Positions 1-6,572 are shown, counted from the first letter of the stretch. The stretch is 8,493 nucleotides of DNA from Desulfamplus sp. (GCA_015231395.1 JADGBP010000034.1:1-8493); one strand, 5' to 3'. A program made the numbers and translations. Notes: generated by a model not told the origin, from the sequence alone.

Positions 1-48
1 CAAAAAGACAATTTATTAAATAGGCAAAAAGACAATTTGCCTTTTATT
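1..48 (+). repeat. 24-bp tandem duplication at the kdsA 5' end
   Basis: The 14 bases caaaaagacaattt occur at 1-14 and again at 25-38, a period of 24 bp. The remaining ten bases of the two units differ. In the kdsA frame both copies read QKDNL with no stop between them. The duplication is therefore either part of an N-terminal extension of KdsA or sits in the gap before the gene. Two copies only, one of them at the window edge. Confidence 0.5.
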
Positions 49-858
49 TCCAAAAAAAAATCACCTTTATTTCTTATTTCAGGAACATGTGTCATTGAAA
101 ATGATGAAATAACTTATGAAACAGCTTCCAGATTAAAGCAGATCACTTCAAAATTAAATATCCCGTTTATATTCAAAGCATCTTTTGATAAAGCCAACCG
201 ATCATCTCTTAAATCCTTCAGAGGTCCAGGATTTGAAAGTGGTATGGCTACACTTAAAAATATCAAAGAAACCCTTGATTTGAAGGTCATATCTGACATT
301 CACTCTCCTGAACAGGCTCAAGCTGCGGCACATGTCCTTGACATGATACAGATTCCGGCATTCCTGTGCAGACAAACTGACCTGATATGTGCAGCAGCCA
401 AGACAGGTAAGCCGCTTAATATCAAAAAAGGTCAGTTTCTGTCTCCTTTTGAATGTTCAAACATAATTGAAAAAGCAAGAATATGCGGATGTACTGAGCT
501 TAGCATTACAGAGAGAGGAACCACCTTTGGATACAACAATCTTGTGGTGGATTTCAGGTCAATTGAGATTATAAAGGAGATGGGAGTCTCCGTAATTTTT
601 GATGCCACCCACAGCGTACAGTTCCCAGGTGGGAGTGGAACCGCATCGTCAGGCGAGAGCAGATTTGCCCCATGTTTAGCAAGGGCAGCAGTAGCTGCCG
701 GAGCAGATGGTATCTTCATAGAAACTCACCCTGATCCTTCAAGGGCACTCTGCGACGGACCAAACTCAATTCCACTTGATCAAATGGAATCTTTGCTTTC
801 AACTCTTATTAAAATAAGAGAAGCCATTGAAATTCCTCTTGATAATAATGTTTCTTGA
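37..858 (+). CDS. kdsA: 3-deoxy-8-phosphooctulonate (KDO8P) synthase, metal-dependent class
   Basis: Condenses phosphoenolpyruvate with arabinose 5-phosphate to KDO 8-phosphate, the cytosolic entry step to the KDO sugar of LPS. The protein is a full aldolase barrel: SFDKANRSS at residues 49-57, RGPG at 62-65, IPAFLCRQTDL at 106-116, KKGQF at 130-134, ERGTTFGYNNLVVDFR at 159-174 and ETHPDP at 229-234. Cys18, His192, Glu229 and Asp240 match the four metal ligands of the Aquifex-type enzyme, where E. coli has Asn instead of Cys, so this is the metal-dependent class. The motif around the Cys reads SGTC where homologues usually have GPC. The start given is TTG at 37 with no clear ribosome site. 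The frame stays open to base 1, so the true start may lie upstream of the window. The stop codon lies in the first copy of a 39-bp repeat. Identity is secure, the start is not. Confidence 0.95.
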   Translation: MPFISKKKSPLFLISGTCVIENDEITYETASRLKQITSKLNIPFIFKASFDKANRSSLKSFRGPGFESGMATLKNIKETLDLKVISDIHSPEQAQAAAHVLDMIQIPAFLCRQTDLICAAAKTGKPLNIKKGQFLSPFECSNIIEKARICGCTELSITERGTTFGYNNLVVDFRSIEIIKEMGVSVIFDATHSVQFPGGSGTASSGESRFAPCLARAAVAAGADGIFIETHPDPSRALCDGPNSIPLDQMESLLSTLIKIREAIEIPLDNNVS

Positions 859-945
859 TATAGAATTGAAATTTCTCATGATAATCACGTTTCTTGATAT
901 AGAATTAAAACTTCTCATGATAATCACGTTTTTTAATATAAAAAG
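829..945 (+). repeat. 39-bp tandem repeat, three copies, running out of the kdsA stop codon
   Basis: Copies lie at 829-867, 868-906 and 907-945. The first encodes the last KdsA residues (EIPLDNNVS) and the TGA stop, and the two others follow in the gap before the DUF4416 gene. Copies 1 and 2 share a 20-base run that begins at gtttcttgatatag. Copy 3 is the most diverged and ends in a T-rich stretch. The gap therefore consists mostly of duplicated gene end. Confidence 0.85.
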
Positions 946-962
946 GCAAAGCTGTTAGAAAA

Positions 963-1547
963 ATGAGTACTCCAAAAGAACCAGATTTGGCAAAATTAGT
1001 TATCAGTCTGTTCATGAACAACAAGGATATTCTTGAATCTGTTCTGCCTGAACTTGAAAAAGAGTTCGGTGAAATTGATATGATCAGCAACTGGTTTAAC
1101 TTTGACTTTACAGACTATTACTATGCAGAAATGGGTTCTCCACTCTTTCGCAGTGTAATTACATTTAAATCTCTAATTCATCAGAGTTCACTTGCAAAAA
1201 TCAAGGAGCATACCAATCTGCTGGAAAAACGATGGGAAGCCAACTCAAAAAGATCATTGAATATCGATCCAGGATATCTGCTGCTTTCAAGATTTATCCT
1301 TGCAACAGGAAAAGACTATGCACACAGGATATATATTGGAAAAGGTATTTACGCAGATCTTACGCTTATGTATAAACAAGGTAGTTTTAAGCCCCTTGAA
1401 TGGACATATCCGGACTATGCTTCGGCTGAGATGTTTAATTTTCTTGAGCGGGTAAGGATTCAATATGCTGAAGATTTAAAAAAATCTCGGCAGATATCGC
1501 GGCAGATAGCAGATATCGCGGCAGATAGCAGATATCGCGGCAGATAG
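963..1547 (+). CDS. DUF4416 family protein with a repeat-encoded C-terminal tail
   Basis: Matches the DUF4416 family (function unknown), as I recall it from Desulfobacterota, commonly beside yicC. Typical segments are the N-terminal PKEPDLAKLVISLFM (residues 4-18), WFNFDFTDYYYAEMGSPLFR (44-63), NIDPGYLLLSRFILATGKDY (100-119), HRIYIGKGIYADLTLMY (121-137) and WTYPDYAS (147-154). There is no signal peptide or membrane segment, so it should be cytosolic. The ATG at 963 matches the family N-terminus, although no strong ribosome site precedes it. Homologues end near residue 175 (EDLKKS). Here the last 20 or so residues are encoded by a 19-bp tandem repeat that supplies the TAG stop. The family role is unknown and I assign none. 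Confidence 0.88.
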   Translation: MSTPKEPDLAKLVISLFMNNKDILESVLPELEKEFGEIDMISNWFNFDFTDYYYAEMGSPLFRSVITFKSLIHQSSLAKIKEHTNLLEKRWEANSKRSLNIDPGYLLLSRFILATGKDYAHRIYIGKGIYADLTLMYKQGSFKPLEWTYPDYASAEMFNFLERVRIQYAEDLKKSRQISRQIADIAADSRYRGR

Positions 1548-1603
1548 CAGATATCTCGGCAGATAGCAGATATCTCGGCAGATAGCAGATATCTCGGCAG
1601 ATA
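1484..1603 (+). repeat. 19-bp tandem repeat, about 6.3 copies, across the DUF4416 stop codon
   Basis: The unit is agatatcgcggcagatagc. Full copies start at 1492, 1511, 1530, 1549 and 1568, with partial units at each end. The first three copies carry agatatcgcgg and the later ones agatatctcgg, so a one-base variant has spread through the 3' half. Because 19 is not a multiple of three, successive copies are read in different frames, and the TAG is in frame only in the third copy (1545-1547). Part of the unit, agatatct, is self-complementary. The copies abut with no spacer, so this is not a CRISPR array. Confidence 0.97.
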
Positions 1604-1712
1604 AAGGATTAAAACCACTCTGTTTTTGAAAAATAGCTATAAACAAAACTGAAACAAAATCATAAAGCGACAAAAAATTAATTATAAAGAGACAACCCAA
1701 GAGACTATACAA

Positions 1713-2624
1713 ATGATAAAAAGCATGACTGCCTACGCTGAGGCATCAAATATTGAGAACGGTATCCGCTGTGATGTGGAGATACGTTCATATAATAGCA
1801 GACATATCGACATTGCCCTCTATCTGCCAAGATCTTTCAGCAGATATGAGGACGGCATTAAAAAACTAATTGCCACAAAATTGTCAAGAGGACGAATTGA
1901 AATCCGCATTGCGATTGAAGACCAATCTGAAGATGCTGTGCAATATCAAGTTGATCTTCCAAAAGCACAGGCTTACTATAAAGCACTTTTGCAGTTAAAA
2001 GACCAATTCGGACTTGAATCAGAGATCTCCCTTGAGCATCTGCTGGATGTAAAAGATATTATCAAACCCGCTGAAAAACGAGAGAATGACGATGAAACGG
2101 TCTGGGCAGTGGTTTCAAAAGCTGTCAATGACGCATTGGATGGACTTGAAGCAATGCGTGCCAGTGAAGGAGACAATCTGGCAAAAGATCTTGCGGAACG
2201 TATGGATTATATAGATGATGCTTTGTCAAAGGTTGAGCACGAGGCAGCAGTCATACCACAGATATACAAGGAACGCCTGATGGAGAGAATTGCCTCTCTT
2301 ATGTCCACATCTGGCAGTGACGGTATTCAAAATTTGGAACATCTTATTGATCCTGTAAGACTCTCTCAGGAAGCAGCCATTTTGGCGGATAAAAGCGATA
2401 TTTCAGAGGAAATTGTGAGAGCTCGAAGTCATATAGCCCTTTTTCGTGATATTATCTCTTCACCTGAACCAGGAGGCAGAAAACTGAACTTTTTGATACA
2501 GGAGTTCAACAGAGAATTTAATACAATGGGCTCAAAATCCGGCAGGGCGGAACTATCCCATATGATAGTGGATCTTAAATCTGAACTCGAAAAAATCAGG
2601 GAGCAGATTCAAAATATTGAATAG
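1713..2624 (+). CDS. yicC: YicC family endoribonuclease
   Basis: YicC/YloC proteins are cytosolic endoribonucleases. E. coli YicC takes part in small-RNA decay. The N-terminal domain opens with the family signature MIKSMTAYAEA and continues through VEIRSYNSRHIDI (residues 22-34). The C-terminal domain (DUF1732) contains HLIDPVRLSQEAAILADK and the strongly conserved end GRKLNFLIQEFNREFNTMGSKS followed by DLKSELEKIREQIQNIE, residues 255-303. At 303 residues it is slightly longer than the usual 285-295 and appears intact. The ATG gives the usual family N-terminus, with only a weak purine run upstream. Unlike its neighbours I see no tandem repeat inside it. It sits between DUF4416 and remA in the usual order of this cluster. 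Confidence 0.95.
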   Translation: MIKSMTAYAEASNIENGIRCDVEIRSYNSRHIDIALYLPRSFSRYEDGIKKLIATKLSRGRIEIRIAIEDQSEDAVQYQVDLPKAQAYYKALLQLKDQFGLESEISLEHLLDVKDIIKPAEKRENDDETVWAVVSKAVNDALDGLEAMRASEGDNLAKDLAERMDYIDDALSKVEHEAAVIPQIYKERLMERIASLMSTSGSDGIQNLEHLIDPVRLSQEAAILADKSDISEEIVRARSHIALFRDIISSPEPGGRKLNFLIQEFNREFNTMGSKSGRAELSHMIVDLKSELEKIREQIQNIE

Positions 2625-2715
2625 CTATTTTTTATCATTACTCTATTTTATATACAGACATAAATCATGAAGACAGATAAACACAAGCTATACATAAAGA
2701 TATAAATCATGCAAC

Positions 2716-2723
2716 AAGAGGAA
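2716..2723 (+). promoter_or_regulatory. Ribosome binding site deciding the remA start
   Basis: AAGAGGAA lies 11 bases before the ATG at 2735 and is the only good Shine-Dalgarno match ahead of this gene. It supports the 99-residue product over the shorter one starting at 2765, which has only AGGT upstream. The spacing is a little long. Confidence 0.55.
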
Positions 2724-2734
2724 TCTAAAAATCA

Positions 2735-3034
2735 ATGCCTACTAAAAAACAGGTTAAAGTATATATGGAGCCGGAACTGCTTAATATTGGTTTTGGCAAT
2801 ACCGTTGTAGCGGACAAGGTTGTTATGATACTAACGCCAAATACCGCCCCCATGAAGCGTCTCAAAGATGAAGCAAAGGAGGAAAAGCGGCTTGTCGATG
2901 CGACTCATGGCAGAAAGACACGCTCCATTATTGTGACAGAGAGTAACCATGTGATACTCTCTGCCATTCAAGCAGAGACTGTTTCCCAAAGATATACAGC
3001 TCTTAAAAAAGATGAGCCAGAGGATGGAAGCTGA
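2735..3034 (+). CDS. remA: RemA/DUF370 family DNA-binding regulator
   Basis: The core [16 protein letters not shown] (residues 15-30), [11 protein letters not shown] (38-48), [30 protein letters not shown] (53-82) is the RemA/DUF370 signature. Bacillus RemA is a small oligomeric DNA-binding protein that activates matrix genes through the basic DATxGRxTR segment. In Gram-negative bacteria the family is usually found next to gmk, as here, and its targets are poorly known. About ten residues precede the usual family start. Translation could begin at Met11 (2765), but AAGAGGAA at 2716-2723 favours 2735. The TGA stop overlaps the gmk ATG by one base (3034), which suggests translational coupling. 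Confidence 0.92.
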   Translation: MPTKKQVKVYMEPELLNIGFGNTVVADKVVMILTPNTAPMKRLKDEAKEEKRLVDATHGRKTRSIIVTESNHVILSAIQAETVSQRYTALKKDEPEDGS

Positions 3035-3789
3035 TGACTCAAAAAATCAGACAAAGTGAAACGAAAACAGAAACGGAATTGAAACCGGAAAAAGAATCAA
3101 AAAATGAAACAAAACCAAAACCAGAATTAGAAACAAAATCAAAACCAGAATTAGAAACAAAACCAAAAACAGAATTAGAAACAAAACCAAAAATAGAATT
3201 AGAAACAGAAGAAGAGAGAAGGGATACAAGAGGGAAAATTTTTGTGGTATCTGCACCGTCTGGTGCTGGAAAAACAACTCTTTGTACAAAAATTCTGGCT
3301 CAATTTCCTGAGTTGTCCTATTCAGTTTCCCACACTACACGACAACCCAGAGCCAGTGAAAAAGATGGTATTGACTATTTTTTCATCACTGTGAATGAAT
3401 TCAAAAAAAGAATAGAAGCAAATCTTTGGGCAGAGTGGGCTGAAGTACACGGCAATTTCTATGGCACTTCACTTGATTTCATAGAAGTCAATCTGTCAAA
3501 AGGAAACCACCTGCTTTTGGATATTGATGTTCAGGGTGCAAAAAAAATCAGGCAATCATTTCCCGAAGCCATTACAATTTTTATCATGCCTCCATCAATT
3601 GAAGTGCTTGAAGAGAGACTGAAAAAACGGGAAACAGACTCTGAAGAGGTGATTGCCAAACGTATTGCTAATGCCGTAAATGAAATTGCACAAAGTTCAT
3701 TTTATCAGCATATTATTGTCAATGATAATCTTGAGCACGCTGAAAAAGAGCTTGCGACAATTATTGCACAGATAAGGTCAAACAAATAA
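3034..3789 (+). CDS. gmk: Guanylate kinase with a repetitive N-terminal extension
   Basis: Phosphorylates GMP to GDP with ATP in the cytosol. The kinase starts near residue 66. It has the P-loop APSGAGKT (74-81), the GMP-binding region SHTTRQPR (99-106) with DGIDYFF (111-117), HGNFYGT (139-145), LLDIDVQGAK (161-170), arginines in EERLKKRE (193-200) and AKRIANAVNE (208-217), and a C-terminal NDN. This core of about 185 residues is complete. Ahead of it lie about 65 residues made only of Lys, Glu, Thr, Pro and similar residues, including four eight-residue KxELETKP-type repeats, absent from ordinary Gmk. No ATG occurs between 3034 and the kinase core, and the start overlaps the remA stop, so the extension is probably translated. 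The stop codon lies in a 22-bp duplication. Confidence 0.96.
   Translation: MTQKIRQSETKTETELKPEKESKNETKPKPELETKSKPELETKPKTELETKPKIELETEEERRDTRGKIFVVSAPSGAGKTTLCTKILAQFPELSYSVSHTTRQPRASEKDGIDYFFITVNEFKKRIEANLWAEWAEVHGNFYGTSLDFIEVNLSKGNHLLLDIDVQGAKKIRQSFPEAITIFIMPPSIEVLEERLKKRETDSEEVIAKRIANAVNEIAQSSFYQHIIVNDNLEHAEKELATIIAQIRSNK
3118..3213 (+). repeat. 24-bp in-frame tandem repeat in gmk, four copies
   Basis: Units start at 3118, 3142, 3166 and 3190 and encode KPELETKS, KPELETKP, KTELETKP and KIELETEE (residues 29-60). The core gaattagaaaca is identical in all four, while the preceding proline codon has become Thr or Ile in the last two. More degenerate copies (TETELKPEKE, NETKPKP) run back to residue 11. 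The opposite strand reads as a run of Leu, Ile and Val codons, a shadow and not a gene. Confidence 0.95.
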
Positions 3790-3813
3790 GCCAAACAAGT
3801 CAAATAAATAAGC
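3777..3813 (+). repeat. 22-bp duplication across the gmk stop codon
   Basis: gtcaaacaaataagc at 3777-3791 recurs as gtcaaataaataagc at 3799-3813, one mismatch in 15, with a period of 22 bp. The first copy includes the gmk TAA stop. It repeats the pattern seen at the kdsA and pyk stop codons, with only two copies. Confidence 0.6.
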
Positions 3814-3815
3814 TA

Positions 3816-3916
3816 AGGAATGAGTCCGAAATAACTTACCCAAACTCCCCCTCTCCAGATATGGAGAGGGGGCTGGGGGGTGAGGTAAATGGGCAGGTTA
3901 TTTAAAACCGGTTCCT
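3816..3916. repeat. Imperfect palindromic element of about 101 bp (REP/MITE-like)
   Basis: The outer 27 bases at each end are inverted copies with about 19 matches, including aggaa against ttcct at the tips, aaataac against gttattt, and ccca against tggg. Inside sits a perfect 11-bp hairpin (3847-3872), flanked by a G-rich arm ctggggggtgaggtaa that partly pairs with ttacccaaac. There is no coding capacity. Its G/C-rich core contrasts with the surrounding AT-rich DNA. I recall similar ctggggggtgagg and ggagaggggg strings as dispersed repeats in many bacterial genomes, which suggests a non-autonomous mobile or REP-type element. Other copies in this genome cannot be seen from here. Confidence 0.6.
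3847..3872. terminator. Perfect 11-bp hairpin after gmk
   Basis: CCCCCTCTCCA pairs perfectly with TGGAGAGGGGG around the four-base loop GATA. It lies 57 bases after the gmk stop and is strong enough to stop or protect a transcript end. No T-run follows on either strand, so it is not a textbook intrinsic terminator. It may simply be the core of the palindromic element around it. Confidence 0.4.
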
Positions 3917-3968
3917 AAACAAATATATCAACTCCGACAAAATATTGAAAAAGGCACATTTAATAACA

Positions 3969-5288
3969 ATGATTAACACTATGTCTTCTGACAAAATATC
4001 TTCCGACAAAAAAAATATTATGGCATTGATATCCAGTCTTGCAATATGGGGAATTCTCTTTTCTGTTTTATATATCCTCCGTTCATTTTTTCTACTTATG
4101 TTTCTTACATTTGTATTTGCTTACATTCAGATCGGTATGGTTAACTATATACAACAATGGATTAAAAACCGAAAACTGCGTGTTGTTGTCACTGGAGTCA
4201 CTCTACTCTGCTTTCTTATATCTGTAATGCTCTTTCTTATCCCAAGTGTAAAAAGACAGACCGAAGTATTTATAAGTCAATTTGGAACTTATATAGATCG
4301 TGTAGATCAAGAGATTATACAGTTAAGCTATCAACATACCTTTATAAAAGATTTAATTGTGCAGCTTGAACTCGCCACAGTAACTAATGGGAATACAATA
4401 GCCACAGAGAATGCGGTAACCACAGGGAATACGGTAAAGGGGAATACAATAACCAAAGGGAGTACGGTGGGCACAGAAAATACAATAACCAAGGGAAATG
4501 CAATAACCAAGGGAACTGATATGTCTGTAACTTCCGGGGAGACAACAGAGATGCTGAACAATTCGCAGGTTGAAACTCCAAAAAATTCCCCAGTTGGAGC
4601 ACTGTTTCAACAGGTTATTGGTCTTGGCAATGAGACAACCGGAATCAGCAATCTAAACCAGTTACTTGAAAAATTCCGAAATATCAGCGGCAAGATTGCA
4701 TCAGTCGGGTCAGCTTTTCTTCTTGCACTGCTCTTCTCTTTTTTAATTGTGTTTGACCTGCCTAATCTGACTAAACTTGTTACAGATCTGGAACAGACAA
4801 GGCTTAATTTTTTTTATACAGAGGTGGCACATAAAATCAGGGAGTTTGCCCATGTACTTGGTAAAGCTCTGGAAGCCCAACTTCTGATTGCCATTATCAA
4901 CAGCATTTTAACAGCTTTTGGGCTCTATTTTCTTGGTATTGGGAAATATATCGCTTTTTTGTCAGTAATTGTTTTCTTTTGCAGCTTTATTCCTGTTGTA
5001 GGGGTTTTTGTCAGCTCTGTACCTATATGTCTTGTAACGCTTCAGACTTCCGGACTTAAATTTATGATTCTTGCTATTGTTCTCATTGTTCTTATTCATC
5101 TGATTGAGGGTTATTTTCTTAATCCCAGAATTTATGGTTCATATATGCGGATCAATCCCGTTTTGGTATTGATTATTCTCACCATTGGCGGAAAGTTGTT
5201 TCACATCTGGGGACTTATTCTCGGCGTTCCTGTATGCACCTATATTTTTGCCCATGCCATAAGAGAAAAACCGGCAGAACAAAGCTAA
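3969..5288 (+). CDS. AI-2E/PerM family inner-membrane transporter with a repeat-filled loop
   Basis: An integral membrane protein of the AI-2E family transporter group (PerM, YdiK and YhhT in E. coli). Members act as exporters or ion antiporters and the substrate here is unknown. From the ATG at 3969 hydrophobic segments lie near residues 19-38, 39-54, 71-92, 244-263, 302-323, 327-349, 363-380 and 397-424, eight as usual. The family signature is clear: CSFIPVVGVFVSSVP (338-352) and HLIEGYFLNPRIYGSYMRINP (377-397), then TIGGKLFHIWGLILGVPV. The hydrophilic region after the third segment is swollen by about 40 residues of hexapeptide repeat (142-182), giving 439 residues against roughly 340-380. 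The start is uncertain: TTG at 3945 adds eight residues and ATG at 3981 removes four. AAGG at 3951 is the only ribosome-site-like string. Confidence 0.88.
   Translation: MINTMSSDKISSDKKNIMALISSLAIWGILFSVLYILRSFFLLMFLTFVFAYIQIGMVNYIQQWIKNRKLRVVVTGVTLLCFLISVMLFLIPSVKRQTEVFISQFGTYIDRVDQEIIQLSYQHTFIKDLIVQLELATVTNGNTIATENAVTTGNTVKGNTITKGSTVGTENTITKGNAITKGTDMSVTSGETTEMLNNSQVETPKNSPVGALFQQVIGLGNETTGISNLNQLLEKFRNISGKIASVGSAFLLALLFSFLIVFDLPNLTKLVTDLEQTRLNFFYTEVAHKIREFAHVLGKALEAQLLIAIINSILTAFGLYFLGIGKYIAFLSVIVFFCSFIPVVGVFVSSVPICLVTLQTSGLKFMILAIVLIVLIHLIEGYFLNPRIYGSYMRINPVLVLIILTIGGKLFHIWGLILGVPVCTYIFAHAIREKPAEQS
4392..4514 (+). repeat. About 18-bp in-frame tandem repeat in the AI-2E transporter gene, seven copies
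   Basis: The units encode NTIATE, NAVTTG, NTVKG, NTITKG, STVGTE, NTITKG and NAITKG. One unit is 15 bp, the others 18 bp, so the frame is never broken. The DNA consensus is aatacaataaccaaaggg with scattered changes. They lie in the soluble loop after the third membrane segment. The codon after them (ACT GAT, Thr-Asp) begins a non-repetitive Ser/Thr-rich stretch before the next membrane segment. Confidence 0.92.
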
Positions 5289-5333
5289 TAGAAAAAACTA
5301 ACGGAACAAACAGCGGAACAAAACTTATTATAT

Positions 5334-5373
5334 GGTTTGTATGATTATACATAACGGATAATTCATACAAACC
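5334..5373. terminator. Bidirectional hairpin between the convergent AI-2E and radical SAM genes
   Basis: ggtttgtatgattat at 5334-5348 pairs with ataattcatacaaacc at 5358-5373, giving 15 base pairs with a single one-base bulge around a nine-base loop. It lies 45 bases after the AI-2E stop and overlaps the last codons and TGA stop of the radical SAM gene (5363-5365). T-rich but interrupted tracts follow on both strands. Position and symmetry suggest one terminator shared by the two converging transcripts. The right arm is coding sequence, so the left arm may have arisen as an inverted copy of the gene end. Confidence 0.65.
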
Positions 5374-6550
5374 GCTTCATAATTTCGTTTATAACCATAT
5401 CAACATTCTCTGGTGTAACATTAAAATCAGAACAATGCCGCTGTGCCATTGCCCTTCTGCCAGGATCATTCAAATCATCAAGACGGGAAAAAAGCCCGCT
5501 TCGTCTGCCAACCTGATATAGCGTCTGTTCTCGGGGATCCATATTAAGAAATCTATGTATAACCCCAATCATTTTTGCCTTGTCCTCCGGGAATTTGCCT
5601 TCCAGCTCTTCAAACAGGTTCAGAATATGATCACTCTTGATGGTTGTGGTAATACCATCAAGGTTCTCAAGAAAAAGCAATATCTCCCTTGCAACTTCGA
5701 TATCTCCCATTTTCTGAAAATTACCCGCACTCCAATCTTTGAACAGATCAGCAGAAGAGGGAATGGCAAGAGTGCGGAGCCGGATAAAATCAGCGTTGAT
5801 CTGATTCAAGGCATCAGCACTCTCCAAAGCGTGTTCCCGTGATAGCTGTTTTCCTCCAAGACCGGGCATGTAATATTCTGAAAGCTCCATGCCTGCCTGT
5901 TTAACCTTTTGTCCAGCACGAATCTGGGTGGCTTTGTCCACCCCTTTTTTCATCAGTGTGAGCACTTTGTCAGAAGCTGACTCCATGCCAATATGAATTC
6001 TGTTGAGCCCAGCTTTTGCAAAACGCTCAAGATCGATATCTTTTATGCGGGCAATTGTATGAGACCTTGCATATGATGTAATTCGCTCTACTTCTGGAAA
6101 AGCCTCTCTGATATAAAGCAGAATCTCAACAAGATGATCCGGTTTTATAATAAGCGAATTGGAGTCCTGAAGAAATATTGATTTCATGCCGTTCCGCACC
6201 CAGTTCAATGCTGCATAAAATGCCATCTGCTCATTTTCATCAAGGGTTTTGGGAGATGGTAGAACAATTTTCCCCCCTGTTCCGGTAGAACCTGATCCCC
6301 CTGTTTGGGTGGAACCTGAGTTATTCGCTTGTGCCACGCCGGTTTTGATCTCTTCCACATATTTGTGTACAATATCAATGTCCTTTAATACATGGTCTGT
6401 CGGACGAAGTGAGAATTTGCGGTTTCTGTAGATTCCGCAGAAACGGCAGTGGTTCCATGGGCAGTTTCTTGTGACTCGGATTAAAAGGCTTCCGGCTTCA
6501 CTCGGAGGCCTTATTGGCCCAAGCTCAAATCCCGAGTAGGGTTGTTTCAT
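5363..6550 (-). CDS. Radical SAM protein of unknown function
   Basis: A cytosolic radical S-adenosylmethionine protein. With the ATG at 6550 it has 395 residues. The cluster motif is at Cys30, Cys35 and Cys38 (RNCPWNHCRFCGIY), spaced CX4CX2C instead of the standard CX3CX2C. Downstream are KSIFLQDSNSLIIKPD, a barrel strand GLNRIHIGMESASDKVL resembling the SAM-binding motif, and EYYMPGLGG. The C-terminal third is helical and charged and ends in NEIMKRF. The reaction is not inferable. AAGGAG lies six bases before the ATG at 6550, whereas the in-frame ATG nine codons upstream lies inside a tandem repeat with no spacing from its purine run, so I chose 6550. A 2 x 8-residue Gly/Ser/Thr repeat sits at residues 78-93. 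It follows pyk in the same direction and may be cotranscribed. Confidence 0.88.
   Translation of the reverse strand: MKQPYSGFELGPIRPPSEAGSLLIRVTRNCPWNHCRFCGIYRNRKFSLRPTDHVLKDIDIVHKYVEEIKTGVAQANNSGSTQTGGSGSTGTGGKIVLPSPKTLDENEQMAFYAALNWVRNGMKSIFLQDSNSLIIKPDHLVEILLYIREAFPEVERITSYARSHTIARIKDIDLERFAKAGLNRIHIGMESASDKVLTLMKKGVDKATQIRAGQKVKQAGMELSEYYMPGLGGKQLSREHALESADALNQINADFIRLRTLAIPSSADLFKDWSAGNFQKMGDIEVAREILLFLENLDGITTTIKSDHILNLFEELEGKFPEDKAKMIGVIHRFLNMDPREQTLYQVGRRSGLFSRLDDLNDPGRRAMAQRHCSDFNVTPENVDMVINEIMKRFV
6272..6319 (-). repeat. 24-bp in-frame duplication in the radical SAM gene
   Basis: Two adjacent 24-bp units encode SGSTQTGG and SGSTGTGG (residues 78-93). The residues on either side (TGVAQANN before, KIVLPSPKTLDENEQ after) belong to a region that links the cluster-binding part to the next barrel strand. 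The result is a flexible Gly/Ser/Thr linker inside a loop. Confidence 0.8.
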
Positions 6551-6556
6551 TGTATT

Positions 6557-6562
6557 CTCCTT
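6557..6562 (-). promoter_or_regulatory. Ribosome binding site deciding the radical SAM start
   Basis: AAGGAG on the minus strand, six bases before the ATG at 6548-6550, is the best Shine-Dalgarno in the window. It moves the start nine codons downstream of the longest possible frame, whose first codons are made of the 26-bp repeat. Confidence 0.8.
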
Positions 6563-6572
6563 CAAAACTTTT

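Noticed and set aside
1484..1603. Possible CRISPR array
   Set aside because: Copies abut with no spacers, and the same holds for the 26-bp array at 6573-6702. No cas genes are present.
1662..1705. Possible 22-bp duplication before yicC: ataaagcgacaa and ataaagagacaa
   Set aside because: Eleven of twelve bases match but the rest of the units do not. In AT-rich DNA this is weak.
1476..1712. Minus-strand open frame through the 19-bp repeat, with a repeated CRDICYLPRYL-type peptide
   Set aside because: It exists because the repeat has no stop codons on that strand. It has no ribosome site and lies antisense to the DUF4416 end.
2620..2640. Terminator after yicC: aatagctatt followed by Ts
   Set aside because: The palindrome is ten bases with no loop, too short to form a stable RNA hairpin.
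2651..2717. Possible repeat before remA: taaatcatg at 2661 and 2703, each preceded by tatac
   Set aside because: Only nine bases match exactly and the spacing of the flanking match differs by four, so it is too degenerate to call, though it fits the general pattern.
3047..3289. Minus-strand frame coding for a long Leu/Ile/Val/Phe run that looks like a membrane protein
   Set aside because: It is the reverse complement of the Lys/Glu-rich gmk repeat and an artefact of its composition.
4331..4610. Three overlapping minus-strand frames opposite the AI-2E repeat
   Set aside because: All three frames are open through the same repeat, as expected for repeated sequence lacking stops. gmk-like coding evidence supports only the plus strand.
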